This document shows positions 24,893 to 35,439 of a stretch of DNA of 60,000 bases, piece after piece (the first letter of the stretch is position 1; every line of letters starts with the position of its first letter). Location: assembly GCF_029227915.1 (NCBI RefSeq), contig NC_079887.1:16739650-16799649 (forward strand), written 5' to 3'. Made by a program: the position numbers and the translations under genes. Under the pieces are notes generated by a model. That model saw only the letters and a program-made list of their open reading frames with translations, was not told where the DNA came from and did no database searches. This stretch comes from Hydractinia symbiolongicarpus. Taxonomy: Eukaryota; Cnidaria; Hydrozoa; Anthoathecata; Hydractiniidae.

Positions 24893-25050
24893 TAGTTGAG
24901 CGGTTGTTGTGCTTGCACGCCTTCCGTAGCTCAAATGGGAGCTTAATGCACTAGGATCCCCTTCGCAGGACCCTCATTGATAACAGTTCCTATAGAAACT
25001 GGAAGAGGTTATCCTGGGTAAATAATAGTAATAATGATAATAATGATTAC
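24893..25050 (+). repeat. SINE-like element with weak tRNA-like head
   Basis: TAGCTCAAATGGGAGC resembles a pol III A box region (TAGCTCAGTNGG). The body ends with GAAGAGGTTATCCTGGGTAA and an AATAATAGTAATAATGAT simple tail, the usual layout of a SINE. The B box is degenerate. Confidence 0.4.
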
Positions 25051-26243
25051 TAGAAAAGATAATGCTATACCAACACTTTGTAGATCTTTGAAGATATTTT
25101 TATCCGGAAGCCTGCAGCGAAAATGTCTTTAATATTATAAAAAGCCTTAAGCATGCAAATAATGTTATAATATTTAGAGAGGCGAACAAAAAATTATTTT
25201 GTGGCAGCCAGAAAATAAATTTTCAGCTAGAGAATTTTTTTTATAGATTTCTAAATCCTAAAATCTACTAAACAACTACTATAATAACAAATAAATAACT
25301 ATAATTCACAACTAAGTATCTATATATCTTTTTAACAACATTTTTTAAAAAAATTTATAGTTGCATGGGGTAAAAATAAGTAGGTTTTACACGTACTTAC
25401 CAGTAAATTTTAGAAATAAGGTCTTTGATTTGATAAAACTAAGAATATCTTACGTACTATAGTACTAACAGAATTTTATTACCTTTGTTTAAACTTCTTT
25501 AAACTTATAAATATCTGTAATGACCAACAGCAATATTTCTTTCATGTTTTGAGTGTCTTTTCCACAACAAAAGACGAGCTTCGAACGATAAAATTTGTTA
25601 TGATGAGATCGCGTCAAATTTGAATGAATATACAGACCGGAGTATTTTTAATGTCAAACCATACTTAGTCTTTGCTTCTAGACTTTTTTGTTATAACATG
25701 TAAATCCATTTATTATGGAGCAGACCAAGCCAGTCGGTCTGGTCTTCAAAATCAACAATGTCATCAAGAACTTCTATTTAGCAGCCGTGCCGTGTGCAGT
25801 TCGTGTTAGGTAATTGATTGAAATAACTATCGTTTGCAACGTGAATATATGTTCAAACTAAATAAAATATTGCAAAACTTACAAAGATTATACAAAATTC
25901 AGATTTACATTAATGAATAAAATGAACGTGCCGGATGGCCACATGCTCACTTGAGAGTGTGCATGAACCAAACTAAGTGGTATTTGAAGTGAAATTTTTT
26001 TTTGAAGCCTTGAAAATTAGTCGAGACAAACTTTGAATTCTCTCATCATATGTCTTACGTGATTGAACAACAACTGAATGCAAAAAAATAAAAAAAACTG
26101 TGAATAAATACACCTTTGAAAGTTAGAGAGTTATTAAGTAATGCGTGTAAAATTTCTTTTTGTTTTTGTTTTTATATATACAATAAATAAATGATTAGAA
26201 TTAAATAAGTGGATTTTAACCTACAGTTTGCCTCTCCTTTCTA
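25051..26243. other. AT-rich DNA with one possible coding exon
   Basis: At 25715-25809 an ATG opens 31 codons of relatively GC-rich sequence (MEQTKPVGLVFKINN...), ending at a donor (AG|GTAATT). No partner exon was found and the family is unknown. The rest shows nothing. Confidence 0.25.
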
Positions 26244-26653
26244 AAACTGATTGACAATGACGGTTTAAAAACCGTCATTGTCAATCAGTTTAAGAAGTCC
26301 AAGAATACTCTTGTGTCTGGACTACCATTATTAATGTTAATTATGGTAGTCCTGGCACAAGATTATTCTTGTGCCAGGAGACTCTTTAAGATGAATATGT
26401 TATGTTAGTCCTTGTTGCAAGCTCGTGAGCTTGTATTAAAACACAAATGTGTCCTACAAAAATGGAAATTTTTGCCTCTCTGGACCACCGACACGGGAGT
26501 AGTCGTGTGTTCGAATCTCATCTTGGTAACTATCTTTACTTTTTTTTTCTTCTTACTATTTTGCCTGCGAGGATGTAGCCGGAGACCCAGCGTAATTTTT
26601 CTTACCACCGGGAAATCGGTGCAGTTAAGGTGGGAAAAATTACGCTGGGTCTC
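26244..26653. repeat. island of consecutive perfect hairpins
   Basis: In order: 26244-26291 with 23-bp perfect arms and a 2-nt spacer; 26296-26323 a lopsided stem (CAAGAATACTCTTG core); 26319-26352 with 10-bp arms (GGACTACCAT/ATGGTAGTCC); 26351-26378 with 12-bp arms (CCTGGCACAAGA/TCTTGTGCCAGG); 26418-26433 (CAAGCTCGTGAGCTTG); 26441-26452 (ACACAAATGTGT); and 26582-26653 with 20-bp arms (GAGACCCAGCGTAATTTTTC). The stems differ in sequence, so this is not a simple repeat. A third, direct copy of ACCCAGCGTAATTTTTC lies at 26864-26880. Confidence 0.8.
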
Positions 26654-26659
26654 AAACGC

Positions 26660-27229
26660 TTTTTTTATTGGCTAATTCTATTGTTCTTCTCTCTTATATT
26701 AATTTCCGTAATGTTTGATAAAATTCACGAATTTTTATAGTGAAAGAGTCGGGCGCAAAAACTAATATGGCTTTAAGAGCGAGGAAACAATTACTGTTTT
26801 TATATCCCATTGTATTTTTTTCTCCTGTTTTTATTCACTCACTTCAGCTATCTATATTATTATACCCAGCGTAATTTTTCGATATATTATCTATATATAA
26901 TATATTATCTACCTATATTATTAAATATCTTTCATTACAATAAGATGACCTGTTTCTTGAACTCGACCATAACAAATATCCACAAATCTACAGAGAAGAT
27001 GTTCTATTGAAACATCGCAGTGTAGTAGAAATAACCATTACTCACTAAAAAGAATTAAATCAATGTTATCCAATTATTTTGTCATCACTCATTCTTACAT
27101 CGAATCCTACGATAAATGTCTTGTTTTTAGTTTACCAACAGTTTACCAACAGGTGCAGCAGGGAAGAGATAACTCATAGAGATCTGGAACCAACAAGTAG
27201 ATTTAATAAAGGCAATTTCTATCAAAGCA
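26660..27229. other. 5' flank of the LINE
   Basis: AT-rich. From about 27080 there may be decayed N-terminal coding of the LINE, but I could not place a start codon. Confidence 0.35.
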
Positions 27230-27809
27230 GTTATGACGATGCCGATGCTTCTACTACAAAAACCATCATACAAGTCCAATGCGAAGGATCACTCTGAATG
27301 TCTTAACCGTAGATTAAATCTCTGGGTGGAAGGAAGATTCAATGATTTGATGAGAGAATCGAGGACTATACAATCTAAAATCCCAAAACCAATTTCCTTG
27401 AATACTCCAGAGCAGTGCGCTAAAAATTTCGCAAAACTAATGCTTCAAGGAAAAATGCATGCTGCACTAAGATTATTGGATGATAAGATGTCTGGTGGAG
27501 TACTGGATCTAACTGATGAGACACTCCAAGAACTGAGGTTGAAACATCCAAATCCTGTTGACGCTGATGAATCTGTGCTTCTTAAAGGGGAAATCCTATT
27601 TATCGATCTTACTACTTACAACAACATTGATGAAACAACAATACTGAAATCCGCAAGGTTCAGCAGGACCGTCAGGAATCAATTGAGATGGCTGGAGACG
27701 TATATTAGTGTCAAAGAATTTTGGAAAGATCGGTGTGGAATTGAGATCATCTTTGGCTCGGTTCGCGAAAAATCTTTGTACAACTGCATTCGATCACACA
27801 AAAGGCAAT
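27230..27809 (+). pseudogene. N-terminal half of a CCHC/RLE-type LINE polyprotein
   Basis: Open from 27233 with a helical region (RLNLWVEGRFNDLMRESRTI, then NFAKLMLQGKMHAALRLLDD), as found upstream of RT in a LINE family I know from cnidarians. A frameshift near 27650 separates it from the segment carrying GPSGIN and WRRILVSKNFGKIGVE. The frame stops at 27809 only because an ISL2EU-type element begins at 27810. The reading frame resumes exactly at 38341, after one AT duplicate. Confidence 0.75.
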
Positions 27810-29099
27810 ACTCCTTTTCATAAATTATTGCGCAATATCCAGCCTCATCTTGAAACTGAGACACTCGTTGTGAATTTTCCTCACATTTTTTCCGCTTTGG
27901 GGCGGGGGTTTTTATAATAACAACTCATCATCAGTATTATAGAGATAATCATTCTCAATAATAAGTTTCGCTAATTAATTATCAAGTTCCCGTACAAAAA
28001 GAATTATTTATTTATATTATATTATATTATTATTTTTTGCTGCGTTTCAGTGATAAACATTAGAAATAATCATTCGTTGGCAAGAAGGTGTCTAAGAAGG
28101 TTTATCTGGTATTCACAAAACAAACTACAGCTATTTTTTCAAACTAAAATCATCAAAAACTGCTATTTTAATAGCAACAATACATCACACGAGGCTCACG
28201 CTTCGAAGTACTTTATTATATATGTTTTATACAACAAAAATGGACAAGGAAGATCAACATGAAATTGAACTGGAGGTTAAAGATTTTCAAGAGCTTTTTA
28301 ATGATATCTTAGTAGGTAAGTGATAGCAGATAGATACATGGACCTTCAAAAAGTTAGACAGGGAAAACACAAAAATTATTATTCACTATACATTTGCTAA
28401 AAAATTGTTTATAATTGTATTAAGACAGACATATTTTCTTATATTTTCAGATCCAGCCAGCGTTATTCTAACCGAGGATGATATATCTGACCCTCATGTC
28501 AAAATTGATATTGAAAAGCTGCCAAAGTACAAAGTCGAACACCTGAAAAGCTGGCTAATATTTCGTGGCGATACATTACATGGGATTGACACACTCAAGG
28601 ATGCACAAGTACGAGTTTTGCACTATATTGAAAGTAAAACCAGCAGTAGGATTGTAGATCCAACTCCAGAAAAAGTTTGGCTTAGGATAAAAGCAGAAAA
28701 AATGGGGATATTACTGAAACCTTTGTGGAAAGAAGGAACTATGCCAGCTGTGCCTGTTGAACTGAAGGCAGATACAGTGGACGCTCGTTATCTCGAACTC
28801 CCAAGGGACCGAAAGAAAAGTTCGAGATAGCGAGCGTTCGAGATAGCGGAGGTTCGACATAACGAGCGTATTTCATGAAAAGTTCGAGATAACGAGTTTT
28901 TCGAAATTTTTTGAAATTTTCAGAAAAGGGCAAGGGTCAGTAGTTCGGTCATAAGTATCTGTGGGCAAGCTTTTAAAATTAAAATTCACCTGAATTAAGG
29001 GTACTTGAAGGAACTGTTTGGTCAAGAAAGGGAAATGGATAATAAAGAAAACAGCATTTTGCGTACATGTATACTTATTGTTGATTACAATTACATACA

Positions 29100-31330
29100 T
29101 TATTTTTGATCGAAAAAGCTCAAAATACTAGTTTGCTTCTTGTTTTTCATTTCACTTTTAAGAAACAAATCTTCAAAGCAAAGCAGGAGGCGTTGCATGT
29201 CATTTCCATCATCAGTGAATAGACAAGCATTTTGTAAAGTCTCCACTGCAGTGTTTATTTCTGATTTTGTTGGCTTGCTCACTGGCTCATCAAACAGCTC
29301 GATGACATCGGCATTTTCATCATGCTCCTCGTCATTCTCATCTGTACTTGGCCGTACCGATTCAAGGATTTCTTCATCAGTCACGGGATTTTCGATTGTG
29401 GTCAAATCTTGGTCAATATCGACAACATCACGGGCCGAGAGATCAGCAGGAATAATGGTATCGTCAATGGCACGCAGTTGTGTGAGATCTTTCTCCAGTT
29501 GTTTAAATGGATCATCAATATCATCAGTTGCATTCTGTTGAGCTTTCTTGGAAATCTTTGATTTCTTGAAGCAATTTACGATGGTTTCTTTCTTCACTTT
29601 GTCCCACGACGAAACAAGTATTTGAAGAGCACGCAGAATTGAAACTTTTGAAAGATCTTTGCCTTTTTCTAGGTTTTGAATCATCATGTTGACCAATTTT
29701 TGGCGATAAAGAGACTTAAGACATCTTATGACACCTTGGTCCATCGGTTGTGACACGGAAGTTGTATTTGGAGGTAAGAAAATCAATTTAATGTTGGACA
29801 GTCTACCGACATCAGGGTGAGCGGGACAATTATCGATGATCAAGACTATCTTTCGACCTTTTTTTAGAAACATTGCATTGATTTCTCGCACCCACTCTTC
29901 AAAAAGAGAGCTGTCCATCCAACTCTTCTTCTGCGCTCTGTACCTGCAGGGTAGGGATGTTACATTTTTGAAGCACCTTGGTTTCTTCGATTTACCAATC
30001 ACAAACATTGGTAGTTTATCTCCGACAGCATTGGCAGCTGCAAGCCCGGTAATTCGGACTTTGCTATTTTTACCCCCAGAGCATTTTTCGGATTTGTAGT
30101 GATACGTTTTATTTGGCAAGCATTGGTAGAAGAGACCGAATTCGTCGGCATTGTAAATATCTTCTAGTTTGTAGTTAGTTAATAATGTTGGTAAAGTGGT
30201 TTCAAACCAAGATGCTATCATATCAGGTTGAACAGAATTGCTTTCACCAACGACCGTCTTGAACGTTACATTGTGCCTGAAATAGAAAATAAAACAAATA
30301 CCGACTTGTATAAAAGATTTATTGTTAACCTGTTCGTGCATTTTTTCGAATACGAATGTTCGAATTTCAATTCGAATGTTTTTAAAAATTCTTGTGTGAA
30401 CACCCTGTGAACATTATCATTATTACTTGTGCATGGCAACAAGGAAAAGCAAACCAGGAGAAAAAGGAGAAGATGGATCTTGCAAAAATGATAATTGATC
30501 AAAATTTAATCAATGTTGTAATGATAAAAGAATTTGAATTGGCTTCACATGTTAAGGGGTTCCACGTTTATAAAGCATTGTGGACTCCAAAAAATGGGGA
30601 GACTTTACAATGCGAAGGAGAGCCTAATAATCCCGTTGACAAATATGCTGTGTGTGTCAAGAAAGAAAACAAGATAGTTGGACATTTACCACTTGGAAAA
30701 TCTGGAAAATTTGCTAAAACAATATTTCATTTCCTCAGAGCTGATGAATTAAGCTCGTGCAAAGTAACTGTGACTGGAAAACCAGTTAATTTGGGAGATG
30801 GTGAAGGCATGCAAGTGCCATGCAATTTGACATTTATTGGAACGGAAAAGTGCATCGAGATACTCAAGAAACATATTTAGTTTATGCTAGTCTTTTTAAG
30901 ATTTTAATATTAAAATAAAACCAATTCGAAAAAAAGAGATTTAATATTCTTACCTTTTTTTCCATTAACCAAGCCAACCGTCTGAAGCTTTGAAATCTTC
31001 TACTCCAAGCTCCTGTGCATAGCTTTTAGCTTTCTCCTTTAGTATTGTCCCATCGATTGGTATGTTTTTGCTTCGTTGTGAAACAAACCACTTGAACACG
31101 ACAAGATCTACTTCTGAGAATTTACCATCTCTGATCTTTCTTTTCTTGCTCGAAGATTTTTCGAGAGCAGAAAAAAGTTTTTCCTTATTGGCTAGCCAAG
31201 TTGATATCGTGTTTTTAGGCACCCCGTACTTTTTAGCGATATCTTTATTTGGAATACCTTTTTCCAATTCTTTTAATGCTTGGCATTTTTCTGCCAAAGT
31301 TTTTACAACGAGCTTTCTTTTCGGTGGCAT
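29100..31330 (-). pseudogene. Tigger-like transposase (CENP-B-type HTH plus DD30D), one stop in exon 1
   Basis: Exon 1 (about 31330-30954, MPPKRKLVVKTLAEKCQALK) carries the psq/CENP-B N-terminal helix-turn-helix (NKDIAKKYGVPKNTISTWL) and the start of the second HTH (SDGWLG). A TAA stop falls just before the donor (AAG|GTAAGA at 30953). Exon 2 begins at 30276 (acceptor TTTCAG) and joins in phase. The catalytic domain shows YNADEFGLFYQ, VLIIDNCPAHP and NTTSVSQPMDQG, with 30 residues between the second and third Asp, typical of Tigger. The C terminus is acidic and ends QTSILSFFDQK. It binds the inverted repeats and cuts DNA. Apart from the single stop it is remarkably complete. Confidence 0.88.
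30392..30880 (+). CDS. HIRAN-domain protein carried by the Tigger-like transposon
   Basis: An intact open frame, lying wholly within the intron (30277-30953) of the oppositely oriented transposase. Likely starts are the ATG at 30392 or the better placed one at 30473 (MDLAKMIIDQN). The HIRAN signature is clear: HVKGFHVYKALW, then GETLQCEGEPNNPVDKYAV, then IVGHLPLGKSGKF. There is no helicase, RING or nuclease domain, so this is a stand-alone HIRAN of about 110-160 residues. In HLTF and Rad5 the domain binds 3' ends of single-stranded DNA. Here I infer a role in handling DNA ends during transposition or repair. Its frame is intact although the transposase has a stop. Confidence 0.8.
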   Translation: MCEHPVNIIIITCAWQQGKANQEKKEKMDLAKMIIDQNLINVVMIKEFELASHVKGFHVYKALWTPKNGETLQCEGEPNNPVDKYAVCVKKENKIVGHLPLGKSGKFAKTIFHFLRADELSSCKVTVTGKPVNLGDGEGMQVPCNLTFIGTEKCIEILKKHI

Positions 31331-33522
31331 TCTGACAAAGGAAATCACAAAAAAAACATTGCAAAATCTACCTGTTTTACAATGGAATGTCTTCTTTTTA
31401 TTGCAACATTTTGTGACTTTAAAACAAGCAGTGCAAGGTCTTCTTTTTTCAAAATTCCTCTTCAAGAGTTCGAGATAACAAGCGTAAATCAGTCCAAGGG
31501 ACTGAGAAAAAAGTTCGAGATAGTGAAAGTTCGAGATAACGGAGGTTCGAGATACCGAACGTTTTTTTGCCTACTATTGCTTACAGAACTCAAGGGACCG
31601 AAGAAAAAGTTCGAGATAGAGAAAGTTCGAGATAACGGAGGTTCGAGATAATGAGCGTCGACTGTATATCAAATCCATTAGACTTAACAGGATGGTCAAA
31701 ATCGTTGACAGAAATGCCTAGCTTCACTGTAGAAAATATAAACATTTACAATAAAAAAGTCAACGAGACATATTGTAAAAATTCTACTGTAATAAAAAAA
31801 CATTTCATACGTGGTGATCAATTTATTGAAGAAAATTTTCTTGATTCGACCAACATGTATGCGAAACACAGTGACTCATTATTTTTTTTGAAAGGTGTGG
31901 CAGCTGCTAGTTTAAAGAAAGCAAACAGATGGGTATTTTTAGCTTTAAACAAAATCACAAGTGAAATTCGATATGCCTATTGTCAATGCCCAGCTGGAAG
32001 TGTTGGAACATGCTCCCATGCTTATGCTCTCATGAAAACTTTAGCTAAATGGGTGGTAGATAGACTATCAATGATTCCCGATGCAAAAGCTTGTACCTCG
32101 AAACCTTGTGTTTGGAGTGTACCACAGTCTAGAGACAAAATTGAGAAAATACCTGTGATGGAATTGACAATAAAGTCACCTAATGCAAAAAAAATTAAAA
32201 TAGAGAAAAGTAATGATACTAACTGTACACCGAAAGAAAAAAAGGAATTGTTTCGTCCTTATACGAGTCACGTGTTTCTTCACATACTGCTGATGAGGAT
32301 TTGACGTTCCTATTATCGCACATGCAAATTAAAAAAACCAACATTTGTGCCACAAAACTGATTAACCTAAATCCTGTTCACTTTAAACAAACTCAGTTTG
32401 GAAATGTACCATCAGGTTCATTGCTAAGCTACCAATGCCCTATGATGCCTCCTGATTTTAAAGTTTATTGTTCTATTCCTAATTCATCATCAGTATGTCA
32501 AGATGGTTTTAGTTTTCAACAATATCCACCGTTTCCATTTCAGCAAGTACAAAATAATATTGACGAATATATACAAAAAATTCACATTGTTGAAATAAAA
32601 AAAATGCAAAAGCTCGAAACTATGAAGGGTCATGCAAACAATATTGAAAAAATCGAATCAAGTACAAAAAACCAAGCTGATGATCCAAACTGGTTTGCGT
32701 ATCGTAAAAATAGATTCACCGCCTCGTTATGCAACAAACTTGGAAAAACTGCACCAAAAACAGAAAGAGGGTCAAAAACTTTAGCTCATAATATTGTAGC
32801 TGGTGACCCAGCAAAGCTCAATAAGATTGTAAAAATGAAAATGGCGTATGGCCGGTTTTATGAACCAATAGCAATTCAACATTATGAAAGATACATGACA
32901 CTTCAAAACTTCAATATAACGGTTGAACAATGTGGCTTGGTCATTGACAGAGTTAATTACGTGTTAGGGCTACACCTGATGGCAAAGTAACCTGTGATAG
33001 TTAATTTGGCATATCAGAAGTAAAGTGTAGCGAACAGTATAAGGATATTGATCCCAAGACAATTTGTCACATATCACCCAATCCCTGTGTTGTTCTTGAT
33101 AAAGATAGTGGTTTAATCAATATTAACAAAAAGCATTCATACTAGCGGCAGGTGCAAATGCAGTTAGCTATCACTCGTCGTACTTGGTGTGATTTTGTAT
33201 TTTACACATCGAAAGGTTTAGTGATCGATAGAGTTTTGTTTGATGAGAAATTTTGGGAACAATTGCAGAAAAATATTCTAGATTTCTATTTCAAGTACAT
33301 GCTTCCAGAAATTGTTGAATGTGACAAAAATTGAGTTAGAATCAAGACACAATATGTCATGTATATACTGTATGTGAACAATATATATTTTATATTACTT
33401 TTTTATTTAATATATATAGCTTTGTGAAAAGCATTTGAAAAGCTAGTTTCTTTTTTTAAAGTTATTCTCTCTTCAAGGTCTAACAGTCACATTGTTAATA
33501 TATAAACATTAAAGTTTGTATC

Positions 33523-35410
33523 TTATTTTAAAATAGGCTGTTGAAAGTTAGTCAACATTGCACAAACTGATATTATTTGATTCAGTGACCCTAGCATGTT
33601 TACTGGAATCACTCTATCAAAAATATGAAAACACTTTAGTCTTTGGATCATACGTTCGACATGAATTCTTTCTGCGGCTATTTGTTGACTACGAACAACT
33701 TCACTTTCTGTAAACTGATAACGCCCTTTTAGGAAAGATGGTATAATGAGTTTCACACCCAATGGATGGACATAATCGGCTATTAAAAATCCACGGTCTG
33801 CCATTATTGCATCTCCAGGTTCCCATAATTCTGGATACAAAAAACCAATTTTGATAACAATGTTTTTGTCTGAAATACTTCCGGGATAAGCTGAAGATAC
33901 AAATGTGAAGCCACCACCAGGTGCAATTCCAACTAAAACTTTAACAGTTGTGTGGCTTTTGTAATCAGAATACATGAGCTTATGTATCACAAGTGAGGAT
34001 GGTACTGCTATTTTGAATTCTACACAGTCTATGATGCAGCGTACATTAGGGAATTTGTCCTTCATGATACAGGCATGACTGCTTTTACTTATTCCCTTGT
34101 AGGCCATATGCAAACAGATCCAAATTTTATATACATAAAATTTATCCAAGTTAATATCGTATTAGTTATCGTACCTTCTGATGCTTGAAAAAGATATGAT
34201 AGGTGAAAAATATCAAAGTTTCGTCTTAGTCTCACCAACGTCTTAGCCACACAACTGCCCTGCGCAAGGATGACACGCAAATTCGTGAAGCGTTCCAATT
34301 TTATTTTTTTGTTGTTGGCGCCGTAGATTAGTGGTTATAGCTCTCGTACTCTGTGCGGGAGACCGGGGTTCGATTCCTCTTGACGGCGATTCAACATGGG
34401 CGAGTAAATGTTACCATAGCCCCGGGTTAACCCAAGCCATGTGAGGGAAATTGGGAAGATGGCACACTGTGTGGGCCGTTGGATGTTGCCGGGAGTTGTC
34501 TAGTAGAGCGCGGGCTCTAATTGGGTCTAGGACTCTCCATCTACGCCATGACCCCTCCTGGAAATAATAGACAGGGTATATCCCTCGATATTTGTGAGGC
34601 TAGCCATGTAAAATATGCACATCTATCTATCTATCTATCTATGTCAATAAGAAACTTTCTAATGGTAATAAAGTACGAGGTCTACCTCTTGATGAATCCC
34701 CCTTGATTTGTTGGTTGTTATATAATACAATGTTCTCGCCATTCTCACCAGCATTTAAAAATATTAATATTCCCCGGAAAATATCAACCGACGGCAAACC
34801 AGTGTAGTGATTGCATCCTTGATCTGATAACAGCACTTGTTCGACAAATTTACATTTAACTGTACTTGTATTTGCTTTCAAGGTCTTATTTTCTTCTATT
34901 AACATAGAAATTTGCTTTTGTAAATCTGCTGATTTTTCTGTTTGAGTAGAAGAATCTATGGTAAAAAAATTATCTTTAAATACATCCATTTCAGGTTCAG
35001 GTTGTGCAATTTCTGAATTTTTTTCGTGGAGATGGTCGGTCAGCTGGTGGCTTTCTCCTACTCGAATCACCTTTTACCATTGTCTCCAAAAGTACAGGTC
35101 TTGCACCCTTCTTTAGACGTCTCAAAGTACCGCCGGGAGGTCGAATAATGTCCGTTTTAGAAAAGTGTTTTTCATACAGAACAGTGTGGTTAGTTACACG
35201 AAAGTTGTCCTTTCCATCAACACGTTTGATTCTACTACAGCACACTTTTCTCTCACCAACATCTTTTGGAAACGTGAAAAAACTTGTTGATGTTGAAATA
35301 CGTTCACCTTTAAACTCTACTAAACCAGTATTGTCACAACCCCAGGCTGCACATTGCTTTCCAAGACTTTTTGTTCTTTGTTTACGTTTTTTTGACACAC
35401 TATCCGCCAT
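33523..35410 (-). pseudogene. THAP-domain plus DDE_4 transposase of the ISL2EU element
   Basis: Starts at ATG 35410 (MADSVSKKRKQRTKS). The THAP finger shows CAAWGCDN, FFTFPKD, KVCCSRIKR, then HFSKTDIIRP and the LKKGARP end motif. A frameshift near 35000 leads into a coiled-coil (LQKQISMLIEENKTL) and an NHYTGLPS block. A SINE at 34318-34642 interrupts the helix-turn-helix that follows (ending LLPLESFLLT, resuming TLVRLRRNF). The catalytic domain (34149-33523) has Asp in CIIDCVEFKI, Asp in IMADRGFLIADY and Glu in RIHVERMIQR. The protein would cut transposon ends, but this copy is dead. It is convergent with the SWIM/YqaJ gene. Confidence 0.85.
34318..34642 (+). repeat. tRNA-headed SINE inserted in the THAP-DDE transposase
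   Basis: The head folds like a tRNA: acceptor arms CGCCGT and ACGGCG, A box TAGATTAGTGG (34324-34334) and B box GGTTCGATTCC (34367-34377). A non-tRNA body of about 230 bp follows, and the 3' end is an (ATCT)n tail (34621-34642). It interrupts the transposase coding text on the opposite strand. No target duplication was resolved, and about 70 bp on its left (34240-34316) also looks foreign to the transposase. Confidence 0.85.
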
Positions 35411-35439
35411 TGCGATTTTTATTATGAAGAAAGTACACA

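Larger units (their letters stand above)
28775..31664 (-). mobile_element. Tigger-like (pogo superfamily) transposon with an internal HIRAN gene
   Basis: Left end CAGTGGACGCTCGTTATCTC, right end inverted CAGTCGACGCTCATTATCTC, with TA on each side (28773-28774 and 31665-31666). Both ends carry several GTTCGAGATAACGGAGGTTC subterminal repeats. Excision with one TA restores the frame of the SWIM/YqaJ gene (GCA GAT ATA TCA AAT), so the limits are exact. The transposase is on minus in two exons. A HIRAN-domain gene lies on plus within the transposase intron. Confidence 0.92.
28240..33334 (+). pseudogene. SWIM zinc finger plus YqaJ-like exonuclease gene of the ISL2EU element
   Basis: Exon 1 is 28240-28315 (donor GTAAGT). 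Exon 2 starts at 28451 (acceptor TTTTCAG) and runs to 28774, where a Tigger-like transposon is inserted; coding resumes in frame at 31667. A SWIM finger (CQCPAGSVGTCSHAYAL, CxC..CxH) sits near 31990. The YqaJ domain begins near 32680 (NWFAYRKNRFTASLCNKLGK) and continues with ATPDGK and FGISEVKC, which supply the acidic and ExK residues of this PD-(D/E)XK fold. It ends with VQMQLAITRRTWCDFVFYTS. Frameshifts near 32270 and 32965 and stops near 33000 and 33140 make it a pseudogene even apart from the insertion. YqaJ proteins degrade or process DNA ends. Confidence 0.8.

Noticed and set aside
26470-26530. Possible tRNA or SINE (GTGTTCGAATCTC resembles a B box)
   Set aside because: No A box at the right distance and no cloverleaf; the region is part of the hairpin island.
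29140-29541. Ser-rich plus-strand open frame at 29140
   Set aside because: Antisense shadow of the acidic C terminus of the Tigger transposase.
30392-30880. HIRAN frame as an unrelated host gene that a Tigger jumped around
   Set aside because: It lies inside the transposon's own intron, between intact splice sites, and the excised site shows that the element came in as one piece.
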